Shown one piece after another: positions 54,025-64,000 of a stretch of DNA of 64,000 nucleotides (position 1 is its first letter; every line of letters begins with the position of its first letter). Position numbers and translations under genes: made by a program. This DNA comes from Aralia elata (taxonomy: Eukaryota; Streptophyta; Magnoliopsida; Apiales; Araliaceae). The stretch spans positions 41,887,990-41,951,989 of the forward strand of contig CM068386.1 of assembly GCA_034770075.1 (NCBI GenBank), given 5' to 3'. The notes under the pieces were generated by a model that worked only from the letters and a program-made list of their open reading frames with translations, ran no database searches and had not been told where the DNA came from.

Positions 54025-54036
54025 GCTCTGATACCA
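54025..54036 (-). other. Primer-binding site, element E
   Basis: Minus strand TGGTATCAGAGC, two bases inside the 5' LTR if that ends GTTATA. Confidence 0.92.
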
Positions 54037-54038
54037 AA

Positions 54039-56651
54039 TATAACGCCCCCGAATTCGGGCGCTGGCCGCCCGAACAAGGGTTCGACGTTATCTCGTACTT
54101 CTTTCGTAACTTAATCAATGATCCCATAATCATATTGGTTAAATTAGTCTATTACAGACTATAAAGTATAAATTTCCTTAACTTCCTCCCTGGATCTATT
54201 CTTGATCTCAATCTCATTCCTTCTACAAGTATCAACTTGTAGTTCATTCGTATATATGGATAAGACCATATATATCGATCCAATTTTTAACCCTATGATT
54301 TAGATATTCTATCATTTATAAGCTTTATATGGATCCAAGATTCACAGTACCAACACTAGAGATAGTTCCCAGATCTGAAGAGGGCTTCCCAATAAAGATA
54401 AATCGATATTGGTGCGCAATTAGATGACCTAGCCTTCATTTCTTAGTCAGAACTTTCAGCGTGCCAAATACCCTCACTTAGATACATAGTCTTATAAACA
54501 TTGTTTATGTTTTAACAATTCTAAGTTTAATCGAAGTAAAGACATGACAAGAATGTGTGAGAAAACATGATAATATTGATATAATATTCGGTTACATACT
54601 TTGCCGGTTCATATTACAAAAAGTCATCAAGATTATAACAAAAGGGACAAGCAATCAGGAAAGCATATAAACTAGTCTACGCATTTCTTCTTTCCTTTCT
54701 TTGGAGAGCCTGAACTCTCAGGTTTGTCTGCAAATAAGGTTTTATTCGCAAGAATGAGCATACAAAAGCTCAACAAGTCTAAACACATAGTATATAATTG
54801 AACTCACACCGATAAGGATTTAATGAATCATAACTTTAACAAAAGATATTACAATTATTTTAACATAGTAAGACTGAGTGGTAATTAAACCAAGAACCGT
54901 TCGTTCGTCTTTCGACTTAGAACCATACCGTGGATATCAAGTAGAGGATCAATCTAACGACATCCTATGTTATGCATAACATACGCTACACTGACTAATC
55001 ATGACAGTGTTTTAACAACATGTTCATCTCAGTTTACTTTGCATATAGCGGTCGCTCCAAGACAACTTGGTTTGACTAAAGAATTATAACAATTCAATAC
55101 TTCACGAATAAACGTTCATTTTGCAAGTTATGCCGAAACAAATAGCAATAACTCTCATATCAAAGATTTATAACACGTTGTTGCACAAAGTGCATAAATC
55201 AAATAGAAAGCTTGTAAATTAAAGCTTAGGTAGAAGACTTGCCTCGTATATCTTTTACAGATAAATATAACGGTCTACACGTTCGTCGTAAATCCTACAC
55301 GATTATAAGTTCATGTAGACCAATTAAGCGTTTAACGATTAAATCTTTTAAGTTTTATTTTGGGTATTATAACCACTTATAAATAAAACTCCTTCTAATA
55401 TACATGAAATAATTTCAGCATTATAACTGCATATAAAATGAATATTCATCAACTATATTTAAAATAAATTGAGCATTATAACTGCTTATAAAATGAATAT
55501 TCGGCTATTATATTTGAAATAATTTCAGCATTATAACTGCTTATAAAATGAATATTCTTACTAAATACTTGAAGAAAATCGGACATAGTAACTACTTATA
55601 AAAGTATATTTTCTAATATATAAGAGAAATAAATCGGACATTATAACTGCTTGTAAATAGGACTTTTGTACTATATACTTAAAATAATTTGGGCATTATA
55701 ACTGCTTATAAATAGGATTTTTGTACTATATACTTAAAATAATTTGGGCATTATAACTGCTTATAAAAGTATATTTTTACTAAATATATATAAAGAAAAA
55801 TGAAAATAATAACCACTAGAGTAATACCTCTTGTAGTTGCTAGTTTTACTTCCAATCACGCAGCACTTCGATGCTTAGAAAGTAATTTTTATCTCAGAAT
55901 ATAAATATAGAGTGTTTTTGCTCTTGAACTGCTCTTGAAAAATAGTAAGGAATGAATGAACTAAGCTTGCTATTTATAGAAAAATCAAGTTTCACTAATT
56001 GCACGTTAGGGGCTCGGCTTATTACACTTTGTACCCTAGCATATTCTTATAATATTCTTCTAAGCTCCTCAATGAAAATATCTTCCAAGCGCGACAATGC
56101 AGCTTGCAATTGAACCTATCTTCTAAGCTCCTCAATGAAAATATCTTTAAGCTCGACAATGCAGCTTGCAATCTAAGCTGCTCAATAAAAATATCTTCTA
56201 AGCTCGATAGTGCAACTTGCAATTGAACCTATCTTCTAAGCTCCTCAATGAAAATATCTTCCAAGCTCGACAGTGCAGCTTGTTACCGTAAGCACGACAA
56301 ATCACTTTGTCATTCTTAAGCACGACACAGCAACTTGTCAAAAATAATTTGTCGGAATGCTTCTTGGTGAAATCGTGAAAAGCACGACAAATCATTTTGT
56401 CAATGTAAGCACGACTAAGCAGCTTGACCAAAAATTTTTATTTGACCTAATTCATCGTTTACACTACATAATCACAAAACACCTGCTTCAAAATATCATT
56501 TTGATCTTTATTAAGCACATATGTTACAAAATTCAAATCTCATTAGGGCTTAAGGTTTTAAACTTCTCGATACCTAGTTTTAGGTCACTAAATTAGCCTC
56601 TAACCATATACGATCGTATTTATAAGCCTCATAAATATTCGGGGCATTACA
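54039..56651 (-). repeat. 5' LTR of element E (2613 bp)
   Basis: Counterpart of 45096-47722 with the same repeat fields (55363-55798, 56060-56282, 56287-56430). It ends GGCATTACA, followed at once by B gag sequence. Confidence 0.92.
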
Positions 56652-57144
56652 TAAAATTTCTCGAGTTGAAGTAGGAGGACATGATAGTTTCCCAATATGC
56701 TGCCAAATTCAATGAGCTAGCTTTGCTCCACATCAAGTGGACACTAAAAAAAGAAAGGCGCGTAGGTTCGAGCAAGGTTTAAAACCTTCACTCTACGATA
56801 AATTATCGGTATTGTAAGTCGACTCGTTTGGAGCGATCTTAGAAAAGGCTATGATAGCCGAGGGAGGAAGCAAAGAGTTAGATCAACTTTATTGTAAAGG
56901 GAAGGTCAAGAAGAATCAGGCGGAGGGAAGTCGTAAGCGAAAATGGAAAAAATATTCTAATGAAGGGCGAGGAGACTTGAAGAAAAGCAAAGCCAAGATG
57001 TGCTATAACTGTGGGCAAAAGAGACATATCTCTCCTAATTGCCCCAACCTAAAGAAAGGCGTATGTTTTACTTGTGGATCAGTGGATCATCAGGCAAAGA
57101 ATTGTCCAAGGAGATGGACATGTGGAAAAGCAGTGGTAATCTAA
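56652..57144 (+). pseudogene. B gag, copy 2, C-terminal part
   Basis: Resumes at KFLELK, then an in-frame TAG, then EDMIVSQYAAKFNEL. A 4-bp deletion near 56720 shifts the frame and another TAA follows at SVL. Knuckles CYNCGQKRHISPNC (G changed to R) and CFTCGSVDHQAKNC follow; the frame ends at 57144. Confidence 0.88.
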
Positions 57145-57255
57145 CACTTGCTAAATTAGTAGATATGTAAGAATATATCTTTGATAAAGGTATTAATGAA
57201 ATTTTATATGATGTAATAGTGATTCCGGGGACGGAATCCTTATAAGGGGGAAGAA

Positions 57256-60200
57256 TGTGACAACCCGAAAATTTATAAGATTTATTAATAAAATCTTGAA
57301 TAATAAATTAAAGGTTAAAGAATAAAACCTAGAATGGAAATAGAGGAATGATTAAATTTTTTTAAAAAGAACCCATATGGCTTAATATTTGAAAGAATGT
57401 GATGTTTCAAATTTTTGAAATATACTAAATTAAGAATTTAAATAAATAAAATTCTTATTAGATGATATGTTATGTGATATTGTGTTGCATACGTGAATAC
57501 GAACTATGAAATATGTGACTTTTATGCTTAATAAATATATTATTATTATATATTTATTATATGTAAATAAATTGTAGGGGCAATTTATTTAAAAGAAAGG
57601 AGATGGGTAAATTTATCTATCGATGTAAGTTTAACAACTATAAATTATTTTAAATTGGTAGCATTAAATATACTTAAGGTATGCCCACCATTTTATTAAA
57701 GAAATCATGTATTACGTTTTTAGATGTAATGTATGTATGATTTTAATGTAGTAAGTATATTATTATATTTATTACAATTAAATTGTTGGGAACAATTTAT
57801 AGAAGGGAAAAGAAAATAGTTAGTTTAAGTATACATAAATAGTGTATACTTTAAATAAAGGATATTAAAATAAATTCTAGCATTGAATTATTTTAATAAA
57901 GAGGGAATATTGTTTTAATTGAAATATCTTATTTATTGAATAAATTTCCATTTGTATGGGAATATGAGTGAATATGTGTTATGTGAATTAAATAAGTTAG
58001 TTAATAAATTATTTAATTTAAGTAAGCAAAGAAATGGAAAGGAAAGTTATGTAACATATTTATAAATATGAGGAACTTAAAAACTTAAGTGTTATATTAA
58101 TAGTCCAAGTAGTAAATAAATACTAGTGGACTAGTCCGATTGGTTAAATAACCAAGCCCACTCATTTAATTGATTATGAACTTGGGTAATTAATATGTAG
58201 ACTTATTAACTTAGCCCAATTGGAATGTTTACCAAAAGACTTAATAACCTAGTAGCTCAAGTGATGGTCTAATAATGGTTGAATACTAGTGACCCAAACT
58301 ATTTTTAAATGAAAGTCCAATTAATGGCATATTTGGTGTAGACTTTTTAGTGAGTAAATTATTCTAATAATGAAAAAGAATTAAAGATAGTTGGTAGCCT
58401 AATGCTATAAATTAGGCATAAGAATTAAATAACCTAAAGAGTTATTTTTACTTAGTGGTCTTAATATTTTAATTATATACTAGTGACATAATCTAAGAGA
58501 TTTATTTTATTATCTCAATGTAAGAATATGTAAGTGAATAAATATGAATATTATGTGATTGTTTATATTTGTTTATTATATAATAAACAAATAAAAGAAA
58601 GTCTTGTGACCTAATCATTATATATTAGGTATGAAAATTTGATAACTTAAGGGTTATGGTATGTGAGAATAATAGTATTTAAAATAAATACTAACTCTAA
58701 GAGATTTATTTTATATATCTCAACTAATTAATTTTATAACTTAATTAAAGTAAGACTAATTGGGTTAAGAAATTAAATGTACATGAGTAAGGATTTAAAT
58801 TACAAATGAGTGGACTAAAACCCTAATTAAATATATAAGGTAATAAAAAATTTATGTGTTGGACCATCCTAATTTTCATGGCCCAATTATATTAATTAGA
58901 GAGCCCAAATAATAACATTAATTTTTGGAAGCCCACAACATTTTATTAAAGGCCCAAACCTTGATCCAATTAGGGCTTCGACTTTTGAGTCATTTGTAAG
59001 CCTAATAATGCAAGTATAATAAATCACAATTGGACAATTATGCCCTCATTTGGGCGGCTAAGGAAGAAAAAAAAAGGGGAGTGTATGTAATGATGGCTCC
59101 ACTTTATTTTTGTACCAACTAGCCATGTGTCAACAAATTATAAGGCCACCTTATTTGGTATAAGATTTACAATTAATGCAAGTGATATATGAGAGAGAAG
59201 ATGGAAGATTGTGGGAGATATGTATAGATATACAAATGGTATATCTATACATATTTACTAAACTAAGGAAATAATAATAATAATAAACTTCACATTTTTA
59301 TTTTTTTTCTTCAAAGTTTCCTAAAGAAAAGCTAGAAAGAGAAATAGAAAGGAGAGAGAGAGAGAGGTAATCCGTGAGAAAGGAGAGGGAGAGAGAGAGT
59401 TTTGTAAAGCTCCATAGCCATAGCTTGGTGATTAAAGGAAGAAGAAGAAGAACCAAAAAGGTTTAAAAGTCTCTAAACTCCTACCTTAAGTTAAATCTTT
59501 ATGTTTACTGTGGTTGTTTTGGAATAAATGTTGAGTTTATGTTTTTAAATTCTAGAACTCTTGATCTATATGTTAATAAGTGTATTATGTATAGATCTTA
59601 CAAGTTTGGGTGTTGATTTGTTGAAAATAAAAGAAAAGAAAACTAGTTCATTTTAAAAAGGGTTAGAAAACCCTAGCTTTCTCTCACTTTATATGAGTAC
59701 CATTTGAAATCTATGCACTCTTTTTGCGATCTGTCAAAGAGGGGTGCTAGATATATATGTTAAGTGTTAAACCCAAGTAGTAGAACTCAAAAATAATAAA
59801 TTTCCAAGTCGTGGTGACTATTTTGGTAAAAACAGACCAGGTGGTTCAACAAGGGAAAAAGGGCTGCTACATGGCAGTCCCATCCAGGGGCTTTTTCGTC
59901 AACTTTTATGCTCTAAAAATTCTAAAAAACTTTGAAGTGATAATAGGGGATGTTATATGAGTCCTATAAAAATTTGAGAATTTTTGGCCTTGTAGAATGA
60001 AAGTTATGGATTTTATGGCGAAGGACCTCAAATCGGGAAACGGGACAAAACCCGCTGACCCCTTGCTTTTGTGCACTGTTTTGACCCCTTAACAAGTGCA
60101 ATAAATTCAGGGATTTTTACCACTGAAAATATAGGGAGTTAGGTAGCTCCTGTCCAAAAATCGCCGCATTCCGACTTGTAACGAAGAATCTACGACTAAA

Positions 60201-61954
60201 ATAAAAACGTAGAGTTTTTCGACAAAAACGGCTAAAATTGGAGTTCTATAAATCCAATGATCACGAAATTTTAACTGGGTGTACTTTTTAATATGTATAA
60301 GATGCTATCAAAAATTTGGAGTCATCGGAGTTGTGCAAGATAGTGATCATTTTTCTTAGTTTCGAAAGTTAAAACGGACGTTTGAAAAATGTTAAAGGAA
60401 ATTGAAAACTTTCATAAGGAAAGTATTTGTGAGTATGGAATATATGTACATATGTGTGGAAAGATTTGAAGAAAATAAAAAATGATTATTAAAAGAGATT
60501 AAGTCATTTTAAGAATGCAGCTTCCAATCCGGTTTGCTGTATTCATATTTCGGCTTGTTGAATTGATTGAATCCGGCTTGCTGAATTGGTGAATATAGTT
60601 TGCTGAATTAATGAATCCAGTTTGCTGAATTAGTAAATCTAGCTTGCTGAATTGTAGGATAGTTTGAATCCAGGTTGATGGATTGGATGTTAGTTTAAAT
60701 CTAGGTTACTGGATTAGTATGTTTAGATAATCCAACTTGCTGGATTAGGTATTCAGGCTTAATGGATTATAAAGAAGAACTTATAAAATGAAAGACGTAG
60801 TGTTAAGTCATAAGGTTTATGATAAAGTAGTAGTACAGTCGTGTTCTTTAATAGTTGATGTATAGTAGCTGGGCTAAACAATTCCTTCAGGGAGCGGAGG
60901 TATATACGAACTAGCAACCGATCTAACTCACCGTGAAAACAGTGTAGACGAGACGGAAACTAGTTTGTTGGTTGTTTGTGGGAAACCACTCAGCATACTA
61001 TATTGAACACTGTTAAAGACTCGATGTGTGCTAGTCTTAGAATTATGAGTGCGTATGGTGCTAAAATGTTATCTAATATTTGCTTATATGCTTAAATATT
61101 AGAAGTAGTATTATAAGGTGATATATGTGATGCTGATTGAAAGATCAATCTTATAACTGATAGGTCTTTCATAAGAGATTAAGTTAAATTGCGTACCAGT
61201 AATCGACGGTACAGGCAAGTTCCATCTTACTCAACTTTTATATTGAGCAAGTTTCCTATCCTTGTGCAAGTATCTTAACTTCATTTTCATATCGAAATGC
61301 AAGTTCCTTAACTCAAACTCGAGTTATTATGTTTCAAGCATGCTAGTGGATTAATTATTGACAATTATTCCACATCTATGTTTATTGATTCGCACTTAGT
61401 TCATGTTGTATATGTTCATCAGGTATGAAAGGCTGATCACCTTCATTACCTTAAGGTTCAATTAAATTGGTTCATGGTCATTATTCACACCATGTATTAT
61501 TGAATTCAGTCATTCAATTATTGAAATTCTGATTCATGCTCTTTCACAATTATTATTTTATTGAAGAAAAAAACTCTAAAGCTTATTCATTCTTTCAATC
61601 ATGATATATCCTTATTGTATTTAAACTTGCTGAGCAAAGTAGTTGCTCACCCTTGCTATATCATGATAACAAATTTCAGATTAATACGAATGTTCGAGGA
61701 AAGATAAAGACAGAAGCAAATGACAAGATTATAGTGTTATGCATGTTAACTAATTAGTTATCTGATGTAAATGATATTGTAAACCTTTTTAGTTACTGAA
61801 GGTATGTATTAATAAAGGTTATAGACCTTGGGATATGTAGCAGAGATTATTGTATAAATAATTTATGTTTATATCTTCCGCAGTAGTTGTAAATATGATG
61901 TATCATGACGCACCAAGTCCGAGGTTCAAGGGACCCGGGTTTGGAGGCCTCACA
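57256..61954 (+). repeat. LTR3 of element B (4699 bp)
   Basis: TGTGACAACCCG...GGAGGCCTCACA, uninterrupted, followed by the AATAC duplication and the O gag. All landmarks of LTR1 are present: 22-bp array 60529-60659, YTGATC-loop hairpin 61422-61450, U5 stem-loop 61598-61667. Confidence 0.93.
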
Positions 61955-62066
61955 AATACAAAGATTACAAAAAGCATAACAAGAAGAATAAAGGCTATGT
62001 AGCTGAAGAATCATAGAGTAAGTCCAAAGGAGATTCCAGTTCAGACTCTAGTAATGATGAAGAACC
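61955..62066 (+). pseudogene. O gag-pol, continuation after element B
   Basis: In frame with 13435-14448: Lys-rich KDYKKHNKKNKGYVAEES, then a TAG, then SKGDSSSDSSNDEE, then a TGA. This follows the copia Gag knuckle. Confidence 0.8.
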
Positions 62067-63105
62067 TTGAGTGTAAATCTATGCCTGATGGGGATAGATG
62101 AAGATTCCAGCACAACCATTGATCGTCGAGTGATCGACATCAATGAAGTATTTGACTTCAACTCCCCTGATGTTAGCATGGATGATCTAAGATTAGATTT
62201 GCATGACATAACATCTGAATTACATAAATATATGAAGTTATTTAGGGTTCTTTCCAAGGATCATTCTCGACTTCAAAACGAGAAAGAGAAGGTGAACGTA
62301 GAGTTGGAAGCTACTCTACGAAACACTACCTCTCTATCCAAGTTTGAGGCTGACAATAAGAACTTAAGAAAAATAGCTGAAAACTGTACACTGAGAGAGT
62401 CTACTCTTAACTCTCGAATAGAGGAATTAGAAAAGACAATCTTACTGTGGAATCGTTCTTCTTAATCAATGGAAACACTGATCACAAGTCAGAGAGTTAT
62501 GTCTGACAGATCAGGACTCGGGTTTGGAAATTCATCTTATGACTCATGTGTGGAAAAATCAGTGGATACTAGCAATAACCATGTCTCTCTTTCAAATAGA
62601 GATATTGTATTTGTGAAATCTAAAGAGGTTTCTGAACCTACTATTCCAAGTTATCAAATCTCTGGTGATCAGATTGTTGTTCCAAAAGACAACAGGTCAC
62701 ATGCTGGTCTGGGTTTTGTTAAACCACAGAGTAAATCCACGTCTACGATTTCACCACAAAGAGTCATAGAGTCTAGCAAGTTTAACTCTACGAATCAACA
62801 TGGTATCAATCGTAGAGCTGGATCTTACTCTACGAAATTTTAAAATCGTAGAACAGCATTTAAACAGAAAAGAGATCAGACATATTCTCCACATAAAATC
62901 TAAATGAGAAGATATTCACACACACACTCACACATACAACATGTAAGATGTTTCAACTGTTGTAAACATGGTCATAAAGCTGCATATTGTCATTATTCTG
63001 AGCATATTACACATAAAGGACTCAAAATCAAACAGATTTGGGTCCCTAAGGGAACTAACATTGTAGGACCCAAATACACATGAGTACCAAAATGAATAGT
63101 AATCA
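62067..63105 (+). pseudogene. O Gag-Pol linker region with coiled coil and second knuckle
   Basis: Shifted relative to gag. NLCLMGIDED resembles the CLMA phrase of Sireviruses, followed by a probable coiled coil (LSKDHSRLQNEKEKVNVELE). Stops at 62463 and 62841 in the same frame. A degenerate zinc-knuckle-like phrase CFNCCKHGHKAAYC and QIWVPKGTN lie at about 62945-63060, with more stops. Confidence 0.75.
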
Positions 63106-63108
63106 TTT

Positions 63109-64000
63109 TTGCAGGTACCAAGGAGATCGAAATCAATTTGGTATCTTGATAGTGGATGTTCTAGGCACATGACTGGCAACAAGGCTCTTCTTTCAGAATT
63201 TAAGGCTAAAGATGGTCCAGCTGTTATCTTTGGAGATAACAACTCTAAAAAAACTAGAGGCTACGACTTGATTACCAATGGAGTTGTCTCATTTAACAAA
63301 GTAGCCCATGTTGACGGGTTAAAGCACAACCTCCTGAGCATAAGTCAGTTGTGCGATAAAGGTCATCAAGTTATTTTCTTTAACAATCAGTATCAAGTTC
63401 GAGATCTGGAAACTAACTCACTGAAGCTGACTGGATCTAGAGAAGGAAATGTTTATGTAGTTAATCTCTCTACATTAAGTCCCTTAACATCAGCTTGTTT
63501 CTTCTCTAAAGCTTCAGAAGATGTTAGTTGGTTATGGCATAGAAGATTATCTCACCTAAATTTCAAGAGTATGTCAAAACTCGTATCAAAGGATCTAGTC
63601 AGAGGTCTACCAAAGCTAAGCTTCGTCAAAGAAAGACCATGTAAAGCATGTCAGCTAGGAAAGTAGACTAAGAACTCATTCAAGAGCAAATCAGTCAATT
63701 CAAATGACAGGCCTCTACAACTTCTTCATATGGATCTTTTTGGGCCTATTCCAACTGCTAGTCTTGGAGGTAAAAGGTACTCTCTGGTCGTAGTAGATGA
63801 CTACTCCAGGTTCACATGGGTATTCTTTATAAGCTCCAAAGACGAAACTAGCACTCAGCTGATCAAATTCTTCAAGCAAGTTATGAATGAGAAAGGCGAG
63901 AAAATAATTACAATAAGGAGTGATCATGGAAGAGAATTTGACTATTCTGAAGTGAATCAGTTCTGTGAAGATAATGGGATTTTGCATAACTTTTCAGCTC
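63109..64000 (+). pseudogene. O pol: copia protease, GAG-pre-integrase and integrase core (runs off the window)
   Basis: Protease WYLDSGCSRHMTG at the start. GAG-pre-integrase segment WLWHRRLSHLNFKSMSKL and the integrase finger CKACQLGK. One in-frame TAG at 63664, then the integrase core in the same frame: first Asp in HMDLFGP, second in IRSDHGREF; the catalytic Glu, RT and RNase H lie beyond the edge. Protease-integrase order before RT identifies Ty1/copia. Confidence 0.92.

Larger units (their letters stand above)
45096..56651 (-). mobile_element. Element E: damaged Tekay-like Ty3/gypsy retrotransposon (11.6 kb)
   Basis: LTRs 45096-47722 and 54039-56651 (roughly 1.5% different by eye). Minus-strand leader ORF, gag, protease, RT, RNase H, integrase and chromodomain with stops, a 14-nt deletion and a 705-bp duplication. 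It interrupts the second B gag. The flanks CTATAT and TAAAAT do not match, so no target duplication is evident. In sense the LTR ends in TA rather than CA. Confidence 0.92.
14449..61954 (+). mobile_element. Element B: three-LTR dimer of a gag-only Ty3/gypsy element (TR-GAG type)
   Basis: Order: LTR1 (14449-19145), internal 1 (19146-22168), LTR2 (22169-23305 plus 38961-42516, interrupted by C), internal 2 (42517-57255, interrupted by E), LTR3 (57256-61954). LTR lengths are 4697, about 4693 and 4699 bp. Each internal region has its own iMet PBS, a long non-coding leader, a gag with two knuckles and a PPT, but no protease, RT or integrase. This fits the described TR-GAG class of non-autonomous elements. 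The dimer with one pair of AATAC flanks points to unequal recombination between LTRs after insertion. Confidence 0.9.

Overview
This is plant nuclear DNA made entirely of LTR retrotransposons nested in one another. I see no host gene, tRNA, rRNA or CRISPR array. The host is probably a flowering plant with a large repeat-rich genome: Sirevirus-type Ty1/copia and Tekay-like chromovirus Ty3/gypsy families are plant lineages, and all primer-binding sites match the 3' end of plant initiator tRNA-Met. Species cannot be told. By my reading every base belongs to one of six elements, named O and A to E here.

Layout. O is a Sirevirus-like copia element on the + strand and the oldest layer (12663-14448, resuming at 61955 and running off the right edge). 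A is a Tekay-like gypsy element on the - strand (1-12662, left end outside the window) inserted in the 5' LTR region of O. B (14449-61954, + strand) sits in the gag of O, flanked by the duplication AATAC. It is a dimer, LTR-internal-LTR-internal-LTR, of a gag-only element without pol. C (23306-38955, + strand) is a solo LTR in the middle LTR of B, flanked by AAGTT. D (24693-37574, - strand) is a nearly intact Tekay-like element inside C, flanked by GCGGG. E (45096-56651, - strand) is a damaged Tekay-like element inside the second gag of B, without a visible target duplication.

How the parts work. A, D and E share one plan in the sense direction: 5' LTR, tRNA-iMet PBS, an extra leader ORF with an acidic head, coiled coil and (in A and D) a basic tail, then gag with three CCHC knuckles, protease, RT, RNase H, integrase and chromodomain, then PPT and 3' LTR. 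B keeps the cis signals and gag only, so it would have needed pol supplied in trans. Its LTR ends, PBS and PPT match those of A, C, D and E.

What stands out is a set of hairpins at matching places in these otherwise diverged families, with paired base changes that keep the stems: (i) a hairpin just upstream of the PPT with a GGGA or AGGA tetraloop; (ii) a U5 structure with an outer 10-11 bp stem around an inner hairpin; (iii) a hairpin presenting a YTGATC loop; (iv) a hairpin next to the PBS. Together with the leader ORF and a stop codon at the same RNase H/integrase codon in A and D, they suggest a shared RNA and translation-control system. All comparisons were made by eye.
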